This document shows positions 54,950 through 64,000 of a DNA stretch of 64,000 nt, piece after piece. This stretch comes from BCD1 sp965230565. Its GTDB lineage: Bacteria; Bacteroidota; Bacteroidia; Chitinophagales; Saprospiraceae. The stretch lies in assembly GCA_965230565.1 (NCBI GenBank), contig CBDDLH010000007.1, forward strand, positions 186,001 through 250,000. Reading direction: 5' to 3'. The number at the start of each line of letters is the position of its first letter. Position 1 is the stretch's first letter. Under the pieces are notes generated by a model that did no database searches, was not told where the DNA came from, and was given only the letters and a program-made list of their open reading frames with translations. A program made the translations under genes and the position numbers.

Positions 54950-55871
54950 AAAGGCACTACTCATATCAACTTCCCTCATTTTAATAGCGTCCGGATTCGC
55001 TTTGCTTGTCTTTCAATCATCGATGATCCCACGACTCCCCTACTCAGCGCCGGAAACATCTTATCAAAGTTGGGAAGAGATCTTTTCATATCCCAAACCC
55101 ATTACCATCAAAACCTACTCGACAGGCATAATGCAAACAGACTCTGTCCGGCATAATGAATTTGGATCATGAACGAGCGGCAGATATGGAAGATAAGCTT
55201 GTTGAAATTCCCGTCAACGTATTTCATCATCCATCATCAGGAATTTGGTGTCTTATCTGATCGATGCAGGGCTCGACGCCTCCTATGCAAACAATCCATT
55301 TGGGACAGTCAAGGGCATACTTGCCAAGAAATTTTTAGGTAAAGGATCCCAGGAGCCCGATACGCATGTTGCGGCCATTTTAGAGCGGGAAAACATTCAA
55401 CTTCAAGGTGTTTGGCTTACCCACCTGCATCCGGATCATATCGCAGGGGTTATTGATTTACCTAAGGACATTGCTTATGTCGCCGGAAAAGGGGAACGCT
55501 ATATCAATTTTCGATTTTTTATGCAAACAGATCATCTGAAGGGAATAGAGGCACTTCATGAAATTGATTTTACCAAAGGCATTGATTTGCCTCCTTTTGG
55601 CAAAGGTGTGGATTTATTTGGCGACGGATCTTTCTGGGCAATCGAATCCAGTGGGCACAGCAAAGGTCACGTGATGTATTTCATCAATGGAGCCAATGAG
55701 CGGGTGCTGGTGACCGGTGATGCCTGCAACGATCAATACCAATTTGACACCGGGATCGGGCCGGGATATTTCTCAAGTGACCTTGAGGAAGCACAAAAAA
55801 TGCTGGAATCAATAATTACTTTCAAGGAGCGTTATCCGGAAGTCAGACTGGTTTTTGGCCACGGCCAATAG
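54936..55871 (+). pseudogene. MBL-fold metallohydrolase interrupted by two frameshifts
   Basis: Three adjacent frames join into one exported metallo-beta-lactamase-fold protein of about 310 residues. The first part (54936-55172) has a signal/anchor. The middle (about 55164-55245) reads LDHERAADMEDKLVEIPVNV in another frame. The last part (from 55245) has YLIDAGLD, the zinc motif THLHPDHIAG, SSGHSKGHVMYF, TGDACND and the terminal FGHGQ. Removing one T from TTT at 55161-55163 and adding one A near 55242 restores a continuous frame. All metal motifs are intact, so either recent decay or sequence errors are possible. A lactonase-like activity is typical of relatives. Confidence 0.8.
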
Positions 55872-55960
55872 AGATAGAAAAAATCCGGGTCTGCAGAAGA
55901 AAAGCGCTTTAGTCGAAAATAAACGCTATCTTAGAAGTCGGTATTAAACTATATTCAAAG

Positions 55961-56143
55961 ATGCAAACAAAAGATAAATGGTATAACGATCCACAGATGG
56001 TGGGGACTTTATTACTTTTTTGGCCACCAGTTGGCATTTACGGACTTCATAAAAGTGAGACTATTAACCCAAAGTGGAAAAAGTTAACTTACGCGACTCT
56101 TGCCGTGGTTTGTATCTTGCTGGCAATGGGTTATCTATTCTGA
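55961..56143 (+). CDS. Small two-helix membrane protein
   Basis: 60 residues, with a hydrophobic stretch with Pro/Gly (VGTLLLFWPPVGIYGLHKS, about 14-32) and a C-terminal helix (TYATLAVVCILLAMGYLF). The WPPVGIYGLHKS region resembles small DUF-type membrane proteins widespread in bacteria, but I cannot name the family. It stands alone between the MBL pseudogene and the GDPD gene. Confidence 0.6.
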   Translation: MQTKDKWYNDPQMVGTLLLFWPPVGIYGLHKSETINPKWKKLTYATLAVVCILLAMGYLF

Positions 56144-56271
56144 TTTATTTTGGTTAATGAAGGTAAAGGTAAGATAATCAATAACTAATCTTTATATGAG
56201 TAAGGATTACCAATCATCCCTTGTTATTTTCCGAATGACGTCCTTTAAACTTCATTAAAACATTAACGAAA

Positions 56272-57102
56272 ATGAAAAAAACACCGCTTATTCTTGCCCA
56301 CCGGGGACTGGTTACGGAATACCAGGAAAACTCCTTACCAGCCATCCAGGGTGCGATTGATAATCCCTATTGTAATGGAACGGAATTTGATGTTTTTTTG
56401 ACCAAAGACAACAAAGTTGTTTTATTCCATGACGAGAATATGAAAAGGCTTACAGGTGTCGACCGAAGTATCTACGATATGACCTGGGAGGACCTGAAGA
56501 CCATTCAAATACTACCTGAAATTGAAGTGGATGGCGGCATTCGAAAATACAATGGTCCAACAAACATTCCTTTGTTGGAAGAAGCCCTTGAAACGATAAA
56601 AGGCAAAGACTTTTTCGTCGATATCGAACTCAAGGCATATGTACCAAGCTGGGGCAAGCGGAAAATTGGGAGGGAAGTGGCCAAAATTGTCAAATCAATG
56701 GAAATGCTCGACCAGGTGGTATGTACTTCCTTTAACTTTTTCATGCTTTATGACCTGGAAAAAGTATACCGCCCCACCCCTACCGGTTATGCCTATGATG
56801 ACAATATGCCTTTGTCTATGAAAATGCTCAATTGGTTGATGGAAGCCAATGTCATCGGCCAACTAGTACATTCAAATGCAATCTGTTCCGAATATACATT
56901 GATCGATGAAGATACGATCGAAAAGTATCATAAGCGAAATATGCAAGTGGGTTGCTTCACGCTCTACCCTTTGATGCCCGGGGAAATCCCCGAAGATAAA
57001 AAAGCCCTTTATAGCAAGGAAGTAAAAAGACTTGCCGCTTTAGGGGTGGATTGGATCGAAACTGATGAACCGGAACTGGTTTGGAAGGATTTACATGGGT
57101 AA
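56272..57102 (+). CDS. Cytosolic glycerophosphodiester phosphodiesterase family protein
   Basis: 276 residues with no signal peptide. GDPD residues are H10-R11 (LAHRG), E38 and D40 (TEFDVF), H53 (LFHDE), E117 (VDIELKAYVP) and the terminal WIETDEPE. Compared with the exported paralog at 28311-29195 the sequence is only distantly alike, so this is not a recent duplicate. Glycerophosphodiesters or related phosphodiesters are the likely substrate. Confidence 0.88.
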   Translation: MKKTPLILAHRGLVTEYQENSLPAIQGAIDNPYCNGTEFDVFLTKDNKVVLFHDENMKRLTGVDRSIYDMTWEDLKTIQILPEIEVDGGIRKYNGPTNIPLLEEALETIKGKDFFVDIELKAYVPSWGKRKIGREVAKIVKSMEMLDQVVCTSFNFFMLYDLEKVYRPTPTGYAYDDNMPLSMKMLNWLMEANVIGQLVHSNAICSEYTLIDEDTIEKYHKRNMQVGCFTLYPLMPGEIPEDKKALYSKEVKRLAALGVDWIETDEPELVWKDLHG

Positions 57103-57195
57103 AAGAAGCCAAAACCAACCTGTTCAAGTTTTTATCATTCGTTTGAAATAAAATTGAAGTAATAATACAGTTCAAAAAAATAAAAATTCTCTGCA

Positions 57196-57918
57196 ATGAA
57201 AAAACTATGCTGGATGTTATTTATCGCCATTATATCGGCAACTACAATACATGCGCAAACCGTTGAGGAAATCCTCCATAATTATTTCGAAAACATTGGA
57301 GGTAAGGACAAGTGGACCAATATTAAGAGCATGAAGATCGAAGGTACAATGAGTATGCAAGGAATGAATTTACCAGTCACGATATACTCAAAAGCTCCAA
57401 ATAAAGAGTATGTTGAGATGAAAGTGATGGACAAAACCATCATAGAGGCATTTGACGGTGTGACAAGTTGGAGGGTTAATCCTTTCATGGGTGGTACTGA
57501 ACCTCAGATGGGGACTTCGGAAGAATCCGAAGAAGCTTCAAAAGAGCAATTCGAGAACGAATTTATCAATTACAAGGACAAAGGCCACACACTTACTTTT
57601 GAAGGAAGAGAAGAAATTGAAGGGACACTGTGCTTCAAACTAAAAATGGTGAAGGTGACTGGAGAGGAGACTATTCACTTTTTCGATGAAGAAACTTATG
57701 TTCCAATCATGATACGTACTGCCATTACTGAGGAAGGGCCTATGAAAGGCAAGCTTACCGAAACCTACTTCAGTGATTATGATGAAGTGGGTGATGGCTT
57801 GATCATGGCTATGTATATAGAGACAAAAATGGAGGGACAAATCCTACAGAAAATGACTTTCGAGAAGGTAGAGATTAACCCCCAGATTGACGACGCTCAA
57901 TTTGTTATGCCTAAGTAA
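57196..57918 (+). CDS. Exported LolA-like (outer-membrane lipoprotein-sorting-like) protein
   Basis: 240 residues. The signal peptide ends near TIHA. The mature N-terminus EILHNYFENIGGKDKWTNI and MKIEGTMSMQGMNLPVTIYSK are typical of Bacteroidota proteins annotated as outer-membrane lipoprotein-sorting-like (LolA/LolB fold), as is FDGVTSWRVNPFMGGTEP. Later strands give a half-barrel pattern. Probably periplasmic, binding a lipidic or hydrophobic ligand; true function unknown. It is followed 24 bases later by the GH26-like gene. Confidence 0.65.
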   Translation: MKKLCWMLFIAIISATTIHAQTVEEILHNYFENIGGKDKWTNIKSMKIEGTMSMQGMNLPVTIYSKAPNKEYVEMKVMDKTIIEAFDGVTSWRVNPFMGGTEPQMGTSEESEEASKEQFENEFINYKDKGHTLTFEGREEIEGTLCFKLKMVKVTGEETIHFFDEETYVPIMIRTAITEEGPMKGKLTETYFSDYDEVGDGLIMAMYIETKMEGQILQKMTFEKVEINPQIDDAQFVMPK

Positions 57919-57942
57919 TTTTCAACATAAGCAAGCACAATC

Positions 57943-59045
57943 ATGAAAAAGGCCTTATTATTAATAATTTTCGCACTATTCATTTCAGGAGCCATATCCG
58001 GACAAGGAGCACCAAATGTTGACCTTGAAGCACTGGACAGCTATTCCGAAAAAATGGTGTCGCAAATTAATACGGCGACGAATCCTGAATTTATTTACGA
58101 TTATGAACAAGCAAAATTTGTTCCTCCTGCCGGAAAAACTTTGCTGATCATGGGGCAGACAAAAGAAAGGATCAATGAGTATTTAGATCATTTTCCAGAT
58201 CAGCAAATCCCAGGCGGTTGGTCGGCATATTGGGGAATCCCTGAATTTACGGGCATTACCGAGGATCACAAGAATGAAACCGGAAGTACGCAAAATCACC
58301 AAATGCTGGTTGATAAATTTCCTAATACGGTCGTACACAGCGCTATGTGGATGGTAGGCAAATGGGATGTTGCGAAAAAAACCTATAAAGGAGAATACGA
58401 CGAGGTAATAAAAAAATACAGCGCCTGGGCCAAATCCGTAAACCGCCCCATCTACCTGAGAATCGGTTATGAATTTGACGGTCCTCACAACGAACTGGAG
58501 CCCAGGGAGTATGTAAAAGCCTACAAGCATATAGTTGACCTTATGCGGGCTGAAGGCGTCGAAAACATTGCCTTTGTCTGGCATTCATACGCTGCCAGAC
58601 CATTCAATGACAATGCCTTGTCCTCATGGTATCCTGGTGATGACTATGTTGACTGGGTAGGTATATCCGTTTTTGGACATGCCTATGGCGGTGATAACTT
58701 TGGCACTTATTGTGATGATGTTTGGAATTTGCCAAACAGCATAAAAAACCCGTTATGATCTCCGAATCAAACCCTATCAACGGTATTGAAAAGGAAAATA
58801 AGGAGGTTTGGGATAGCTGGTTTGTCAATTTTTTCAACTTCATCTACCATAAAAACATCAAGGCGGTTTGCTTCATTAACGAGGATTGGCCGAGCACCAA
58901 TATTGGTGGGATTTCTGCATGGAAAGATGCACGGATCTATAACAATGAACAGGTTTCCAAAGCCTGGTTCAGGGAAACGGATAAAGATCGTTATTTGAAG
59001 CAATCTCCGGAGCTCTTTGAGCAGTTGGGCTACAAAAAGGAGTGA
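57943..59045 (+). pseudogene. GH26-like/clan A glycoside hydrolase with one frameshift
   Basis: Two overlapping frames (57943-58758 and from about 58722) form one secreted TIM-barrel protein of about 367 residues. The signal peptide ends near SGQG. YLRIGYEFDGPHN (about 165-177) carries the likely acid/base Glu, and PVMISESNP, now in the second frame, carries the likely nucleophile Glu. The shift falls at TTT (58721-58723): one extra T would make the junction read DDVLEFAKQHKKPVMISES. Without it the enzyme ends at residue ~271, before the nucleophile. GH26 is a best guess; other clan A families remain possible. Confidence 0.75.
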
Positions 59046-59278
59046 TTTTAGGCTTTATCAAAAAGTGTTTTGAAAGTCTGGCTTTCACTTGGTTAATTGG
59101 ATACACAAGTCCTGATGATATTTGCATCTCAAGTCAGCTTATTAACTTGTTATTTCAAAACTAAAAATTGGACTCTATTATTAATAATTCTCGCTAACGA
59201 ATTAAAAACAACTAAGTTAGTTTTGAAACAATTGGACTTTACTTTAAATTAATGTCCAACTTTAAACAAGTAACTACT

Positions 59279-60139
59279 ATGCCAAGAAATACTATCGTCC
59301 TGCACATAATTGTATTGGCACTTACTACTTTGGCCTCGTGCTCTGATCCAATACCCTGGCCAGCCTCTCCACTATACACTTTTGAAGACTCTGGCGAACC
59401 AAATTCCATAACTACGAATATTGATTCAGTAAAGCAACAACTAGTGGGACATTATGCGCATTATGATGTAGTGGCCTATGAAGATACTACGACACAATCT
59501 CCCATGTTCACTTTTGTGATTTCATATGGTTTTACGGACTACTTCCTGGATAGTCTGGGCAATTTGATTCAGTCGGACAGGTTTTTATTTGCCGAACATA
59601 AAATTAATCAACCGAAAATAAAATCTACCTTTAACAGCGATGCCGTGCAGGCCATAAAACCCAAAAATCAACAGGTGGAGTTAAACTACAAAAACGGCAA
59701 ATGGCATATTTATCGAGCACCTACACCGTCGTTGCTTGGCATTAAAGGAGACCCCTCTTTACCCTTGTCAACGGACCCCAATGACCCAAATATTACCGAT
59801 CCGGATAATGATGGAAACCCGGGAGTTACCGTGCAAATCAATATCGGGAAATTCATTGAAGGCTACATTTACATCACCCGACGGGAAATTTATGCCAATT
59901 ACCTCACCCTGAATAATAACGGAACATTAACCGGCTATGTTAAAGATGACTCTGAGCAGTTTGTGGTTGGAGCTTCAAAAAGAATTTTAGCTCAGGAATC
60001 CAACGCTTATCAACATCCGGATAAGGGGTTGAATCCTATTTTACTCGTTCCTGTTAGTAAGGAGATCGACACGCTGGAAGAGCTTTTGGAAATTCGCAAT
60101 GACATTTTCCCGAAAGAACCGGCATTCATAAAAAATTGA
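59279..60139 (+). CDS. Lipoprotein of unknown function
   Basis: 286 residues from the ATG at 59279; an in-frame ATG at 59252 would place nine polar residues ahead of the signal and is less likely. The lipoprotein signal MPRNTIVLHIIVLALTTLASC ends in the lipobox. A central stretch DPNDPNITDPDNDGNPGV resembles a short thrombospondin-type calcium loop. The rest is beta-rich without recognised domains. It is followed 31 bases later by the SnoaL-like gene. Confidence 0.7.
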   Translation: MPRNTIVLHIIVLALTTLASCSDPIPWPASPLYTFEDSGEPNSITTNIDSVKQQLVGHYAHYDVVAYEDTTTQSPMFTFVISYGFTDYFLDSLGNLIQSDRFLFAEHKINQPKIKSTFNSDAVQAIKPKNQQVELNYKNGKWHIYRAPTPSLLGIKGDPSLPLSTDPNDPNITDPDNDGNPGVTVQINIGKFIEGYIYITRREIYANYLTLNNNGTLTGYVKDDSEQFVVGASKRILAQESNAYQHPDKGLNPILLVPVSKEIDTLEELLEIRNDIFPKEPAFIKN

Positions 60140-60170
60140 TTGACTAACAGTGCTTAAACCTAGCAGCAAA

Positions 60171-60638
60171 ATGGACGAAAAAGTTAACCAACCAGAGGAA
60201 AATTTTCGCATTGAACATGTAGATCAAATTAAAGAATTGTGGTCAAAAACTTACAATACCCAGGGCAAACCGGACTGGTCGCATATTTTGCCCTATTATG
60301 CAGATGATATCTACTTCCGGGATTCCATTCAAGGGATTCACGGCATCGAGGAATTTAGTGCGATGACCCAACGATTGGCTGACCGATCCAGAGATTTAAA
60401 GATGAAAGTCGTAAGAGCCCTGATGGAGGATCAGACGATTTTTGTGGAATGGGAAATGACTATTAGTTATAAAACCAGACCAAGCTCAGTGCTTTACGGT
60501 TCCAGCCGATTAACCATAAATGACGAAGGCAAAATTGCTGAACAACGGGACTACTACGACCTGTGGGGAGATATTTTTGACAATATCCCGAGGTTCAATA
60601 AAATGTATAGGAAATTTATGCACCGCAAATTCGGTTAA
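60171..60638 (+). CDS. SnoaL/NTF2-like protein
   Basis: 155 residues from the ATG at 60171 (a GTG at 60150 is in frame). An NTF2-like cone fold is suggested by the opening helix (IKELWSKTYNTQGKPDWSHIL), YYADDIYFRDSIQGIHGIEEF, and strand patterns ending in AEQRDYYDLWGDIF. Such proteins are small-ligand binders or isomerase-like enzymes. The SDR gene begins 9 bases after the stop, so a shared operon and pathway are likely. Confidence 0.78.
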   Translation: MDEKVNQPEENFRIEHVDQIKELWSKTYNTQGKPDWSHILPYYADDIYFRDSIQGIHGIEEFSAMTQRLADRSRDLKMKVVRALMEDQTIFVEWEMTISYKTRPSSVLYGSSRLTINDEGKIAEQRDYYDLWGDIFDNIPRFNKMYRKFMHRKFG

Positions 60639-60647
60639 ACAAATACT

Positions 60648-61607
60648 ATGGGTCGAAATAAAAACTTTTGGAAATACTTTAAGCAATACGAAGTCTCCAA
60701 CATTGTTTCCATGATCAAAAACAATGCTAAAGATCCAAAGCAATGCACCGACAGGTTTGACAACAAACTGGTAGTCATCAGCGGAGCGACATCAGGAATT
60801 GGAACCTATACCGCCAATAAGTATGCCTCAATGGGTGCCAACCTGTTGTGTATCAATCGCAACGAGCTTAAGTCAGAAGCACTTAAAAAAGAAATTGAAT
60901 CGCAATTTGATGTAAGCTGTGATTACCTGTTGGCAGACCTGGGAAAATTAAACGAAATCCATATGGTCGCCCGTGAACTTGCCCAATTGGATAAACCCAT
61001 TGATGTTTTAATTCACAACGCAGGGATTCACCTGACCCAACAACAACTCACCGAAGAGGGGCTGGACAAAGTATATGTTGTCAACTACTTATCTTCCTTC
61101 ATCATTAATTATACCCTCATTGATAAGCTGAAAGCTCAAAAATCAGCCAGAATTATCATGAATAATTCAGAAGGGCACCGATTTGCAGCCTGGGGCTTAC
61201 GATTGGATGATTTGAATTGGGCAAAAAGACGGTATTCCGGCTTAAAAGCTTATGGTTCAGCCAAGCTGGCTCAATTGCTCTCGATGCATATATTCAAAGA
61301 AAAATTTAAGGGGAGCAATGTGACTATTAATTCCATGCATCCCGGAGCGGTTGAATCTTCGACAGGGAAAGAGAATGGAGCCCTTTACAAATGGTACAAA
61401 CGGAATATTTTAAGCAAAATGTTACGACCTACAGACATCTCATCGGAGTCTCTTTATTACCTGGGCGTTTCAAAGGATATTGAGGGCATTAGCGGAAAAT
61501 TCTATAACCTGACAACAGAAGAAATTCCTGCCCCACCTGCCTGGGATGTGGAGGAGGCCAAAAAACTATGGGATCTTAGTTTGAAGCAAAGTGTAATTCC
61601 TGATTAA
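60648..61607 (+). CDS. Short-chain dehydrogenase/reductase
   Basis: 319 residues. An N-terminal extension of ~40 residues precedes the Rossmann fold. TGxxxGxG appears as SGATSGIG (about 45-52), NAG as IHNAGIH, the catalytic Ser in MNNSEGH, and YxxxK as YGSAK. The C-terminus (PTDISSESLYYLGVSKDIEGISGKFY) matches retinol-dehydrogenase-like SDRs. NAD(P)-dependent oxidoreductase; substrate unknown. Directly follows the SnoaL-like gene. Confidence 0.88.
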   Translation: MGRNKNFWKYFKQYEVSNIVSMIKNNAKDPKQCTDRFDNKLVVISGATSGIGTYTANKYASMGANLLCINRNELKSEALKKEIESQFDVSCDYLLADLGKLNEIHMVARELAQLDKPIDVLIHNAGIHLTQQQLTEEGLDKVYVVNYLSSFIINYTLIDKLKAQKSARIIMNNSEGHRFAAWGLRLDDLNWAKRRYSGLKAYGSAKLAQLLSMHIFKEKFKGSNVTINSMHPGAVESSTGKENGALYKWYKRNILSKMLRPTDISSESLYYLGVSKDIEGISGKFYNLTTEEIPAPPAWDVEEAKKLWDLSLKQSVIPD

Positions 61608-61660
61608 GGATAAAGGAACTTATTAGGAGTAAATTTTGTATTGAGTGAAAAAATGCTCCT

Positions 61661-61999
61661 ATGAAAAAAATCTTATTTGTTTGTACCATGAATCTTCAGC
61701 GGAGTAAGACTGCTGAAGAAATTTATAAAGATGATAAAAGGTTTATCACGAAATCAGCGGGGACAGATCGAAATGCACATCATCGGATTAATTTAGAAGT
61801 ATTAAACTGGGCAGATTTTATCATAGTGATGGAGAAATTCCATCGAAATAAAATAAGAAAGGAGTTCCCTGACATCTATAATAACAAGCGGATTATTTGT
61901 CTGTACATTGAAGATGAATTCGACTTCATGGATGAAGCATTAATTGAGTTATTGAAATTTCAATTCGAGAAAGTGTATTTTGAAAATATTCATGAATAA
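61661..61999 (+). CDS. Low-molecular-weight protein-tyrosine-phosphatase-like protein
   Basis: 112 residues. The N-terminus LFVCTMNLQRSKTAEE contains C-x5-R-S, the P-loop of the LMW phosphatase fold, and ADFIIVMEKFHRNKI follows in the family pattern. It is short and belongs to the predicted protein-tyrosine-phosphatase group seen as single-domain proteins. A C-terminal acidic stretch could carry the general acid Asp. Probably dephosphorylates tyrosine; target unknown. Confidence 0.82.
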   Translation: MKKILFVCTMNLQRSKTAEEIYKDDKRFITKSAGTDRNAHHRINLEVLNWADFIIVMEKFHRNKIRKEFPDIYNNKRIICLYIEDEFDFMDEALIELLKFQFEKVYFENIHE

Positions 62000-62436
62000 T
62001 AAATCCCTGTTGGAGGTCGAGCAAAAGACAAGGTTCCAGGAGCAATTTTTTGAAACGGAAATTTTATTGATTGAAACAGGAACCTGAGTATTTAAAAATC
62101 CACGTACCCACCGAATTCATTCGGCCTGTACAGAAATAATAATTACCTCAAATCATCCTTGTAAAGCCAACCAAATTGTAAATTGGTAACAGATCATTGA
62201 GCCTGCCATGCCGTCAGGCAGGCGCAACGCGATCGGTGAGCTGTTTCTGGGGCTGCAAAAAAGATATTATTCCCGGGTAAACCGGCTCACCGATCAATTC
62301 ACTTTGCTCATTGCTCAGCGATCCTAATCATTTTTATTATTTATCAATTCATTGGGACGGTTTTCTGTACAGGTGGAATTCATTCGGCGAGTACAAAAAA
62401 AACTAAAATAGGATTAGAAAGTCCTGACTATTAAAT
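62000..62436. other. 437-base gene-free region between convergent genes
   Basis: Holds the second copy of the dispersed element (62190-62324). A phrase near 62119-62131 (CGAATTCATTCGG) recurs near 62378-62390 (GGAATTCATTCGG). No gene or RNA is recognised. Confidence 0.5.
62190..62324 (-). repeat. Dispersed intergenic element, copy 2 (inverted)
   Basis: The minus strand carries GGATCGCTGAGC (62324-62313), GTGAATTGATCGGTGAGCCG (from 62302), AGCTCACCGATCGCGTTGC and CTCAATGATCT, matching blocks in 29229-29417. A GCCTGCC...GGCAGGC hairpin lies at 62201-62223. Confidence 0.6.
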
Positions 62437-64000
62437 CTATATTTTTATGACTTTAAAATACCTTTCGAAGTCAAGGCTGTAACACTTCACAAAATAACTA
62501 CCAGGAGCGTTTTCTCTTAACGAGATCACCGTCCGCCCATTTCCCGTTCCGGAAATGGAGTCCTGTCGTATCATCCTTCCCAGACTATCATAAATTTCAA
62601 TCCTTATATCTGAAAACAGTTCAATTGTTTCATTGAATTCGATGATCAGAATATCTTCCGTAGGGTTCGGAAATACCCTGATACCTTCGGAAGAAAATTC
62701 CTCGGTACTGTTTACAATATCAAGAACTACAGTTTCCTCGTAGGTACAAGTCTCCAGATCATCCATCACAACAATAGAATACTCCCCCGGAGATAAACCG
62801 GTGAAGGTATTGACAGGGTAAAACGTCTCACCGCCATCAATGCTGAATTGGTAGGGTCCATAACCGCTGCTTGTATTGATAACGATCTTTCCATCATAAG
62901 ATAATTCACTGGTTGCATTAGCGGTTGATACTTCAGCAGAAAAAACACAGCCGTCTCCAAGACAAAATAACTCTGTAGCTACATTGTCAAATTCCCCGTC
63001 ATTGACGAAAAGCGTATCTCCTGCAGCATTTAACATCAGGAAATTCCCTTCCCCGTATCCACAGCAAATACCATCTCCGTAAGAGTCCAGGATATTTAAG
63101 GTCAAACAGGAATTATAATCAACACAAACATCCTGAATAAGGATTTCCTGGTTGTAATCCAATGCACCTGACAGCACCAACTCATTGTCCAGTTCATCAT
63201 ATACTTCCCAGGAAGTTTCCTGAGGGTAGTTGTCTGCATTGATGATCAGGGTGACATAGTCGTAATCTGATTCGAGGTCCAAATTAACGGAGGCGGTATT
63301 ATTTCCACCAATAGCATCCGGTTGCCCATTGACACTTAATAGGTTCAACTTGATATCATTGCCTACCTGGAACAAATTTTCGGTGATAACAATGTTCACA
63401 TCAGCTGTAACCTGGTAAGGTATACTCGACTCATAGTAAACCGTATCCACCGTTAAACCATTTACCACAACAACAATGGCTGTATTAGTAAAAGTCGCAT
63501 CGCCGAAATTAGTGACTTTGGCTTTGACCTCTACTTCCTCCCCGCATTTGGCGATGGCCTCTGTTATGGTAATGCCACCTTCCAGGTAATACAGCTTACT
63601 CAAAACTGTTCGTAAAGTATCATTACCGGCATATCCATCCGATTCATGGGCCACTGCTACGCCAATATTGTAATCACCAATGTTTGAAAAATCCTGCGGA
63701 ATGGTGAATTGAAATTCAGCATCCGTCTGAGGGTTCAATACCTCGTTAATCGTCATCGTCTCCACCACCTCACCTTCTACCAGGAGTGAAATATCAAAAT
63801 CGGACATTTCCTTCAGTCCTTCATTGGCGATTTTCACCGTCACCAATTCAGCATCACCCAGGTCGGAAGAATTTTGCGGACTGATGATCTCAACGGAAGC
63901 TAAATCGTAAGTAGCCTTGATATCTGCCCAGAAAGAAACCCAGGGCCTTGCCTGCTTTATAATTAATTGGTCTTCGCTGGTGACCTTGTATTCGATATCC
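62437..64000 (-). CDS. Large secreted T9SS type A protein, N-terminus outside the window
   Basis: The frame is open past the window edge (about 520 codons seen). The first visible residues, DIEYKVTSEDQLIIKQARPW, resemble the end of a PEP/pyruvate-binding (PPDK N-terminal type) domain. Two CARDB-like domains follow, then a region with VCVDYNSCLTLNILDSYGDGICCGYG, a SprB-like repeat (GPYQFSIDGGETF) and a sorting domain (IRVFPNPTEDILIIEF to the end, FKVIKI). It should be exported by T9SS. The PEP-binding reading is an inference from a short stretch. Confidence 0.8.
   Translation of the reverse strand, partial: DIEYKVTSEDQLIIKQARPWVSFWADIKATYDLASVEIISPQNSSDLGDAELVTVKIANEGLKEMSDFDISLLVEGEVVETMTINEVLNPQTDAEFQFTIPQDFSNIGDYNIGVAVAHESDGYAGNDTLRTVLSKLYYLEGGITITEAIAKCGEEVEVKAKVTNFGDATFTNTAIVVVVNGLTVDTVYYESSIPYQVTADVNIVITENLFQVGNDIKLNLLSVNGQPDAIGGNNTASVNLDLESDYDYVTLIINADNYPQETSWEVYDELDNELVLSGALDYNQEILIQDVCVDYNSCLTLNILDSYGDGICCGYGEGNFLMLNAAGDTLFVNDGEFDNVATELFCLGDGCVFSAEVSTANATSELSYDGKIVINTSSGYGPYQFSIDGGETFYPVNTFTGLSPGEYSIVVMDDLETCTYEETVVLDIVNSTEEFSSEGIRVFPNPTEDILIIEFNETIELFSDIRIEIYDSLGRMIRQDSISGTGNGRTVISLRENAPGSYFVKCYSLDFERYFKVIKI

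Overview
The window reads as chromosomal DNA of a Bacteroidota bacterium, most likely of the Saprospiria/Chitinophagia type (lineage is inference). The evidence is several very large secreted proteins with type IX secretion (T9SS) C-terminal sorting domains of both type A and type B (CHU_C), a TonB-dependent receptor with a carboxypeptidase-regulatory-like N-domain, LptE beside a sigma-54 activator and miaB, an alternative complex III (act) operon joined to an aa3-type oxidase operon, -7 boxes of the TAnnTTTG type, and AT-rich intergenic DNA. There are no insertion sequences, phage genes, CRISPR arrays or rRNA.

Layout. 1-13.6 kb is mostly housekeeping: a partial M1 aminopeptidase (-), YigZ/IMPACT protein, a DUF4349 lipoprotein (-), miaB, a zinc-ribbon membrane protein, a sigma-54 activator, lptE, tRNA-His (-), hldD, a DUF4348-like lipoprotein (-), an RsmB-like rRNA methyltransferase (-), tmRNA (-) and a saccharopine/alanine-dehydrogenase-like enzyme. 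13.9-28.1 kb holds surface proteins: a 2363-residue CHU_C protein with repeated Fn3/Ig/PKD modules, a 1321-residue LTD/Calx-beta/OB-fold repeat protein (-), and a TonB receptor (-). 28.3-33.3 kb has a secreted GDPD, an OmpA-like/helix-hairpin-helix pair and an aminotransferase.

33.4-50.2 kb (-) is one long respiratory operon: actABCDEF (quinol:cytochrome c oxidoreductase), then oxidase subunits II and I, heme O synthase, two subunit III proteins and subunit IV. After an internal terminator-like hairpin come a SCO-like protein without copper ligands, a DUF420 protein carrying an EF-hand loop, and a small CxxCxM membrane protein. Electrons would pass from menaquinol through ActB/ActC and the multiheme ActA/ActE cytochromes to the CuA site of subunit II and then to subunit I. 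The last three genes look like an unusual assembly or copper-handling module, and several subunits carry His/Asp-rich extensions. This is the most interesting system in the window.

50.6-64 kb holds thyA (-), a secreted CotH-kinase/LTD protein, and an accessory plus-strand run (MBL hydrolase with two frameshifts, small membrane protein, cytosolic GDPD, LolA-like protein, GH26-like hydrolase with one frameshift, lipoprotein, SnoaL-like protein, SDR, tyrosine phosphatase). It ends with a partial T9SS protein (-) whose visible N-terminus resembles the tail of a PEP/pyruvate-binding domain.

Intergenic DNA is unusual. Many gaps, often right after a stop codon, contain short-word degenerate repeats, palindromes and one dispersed element present in two inverted copies.
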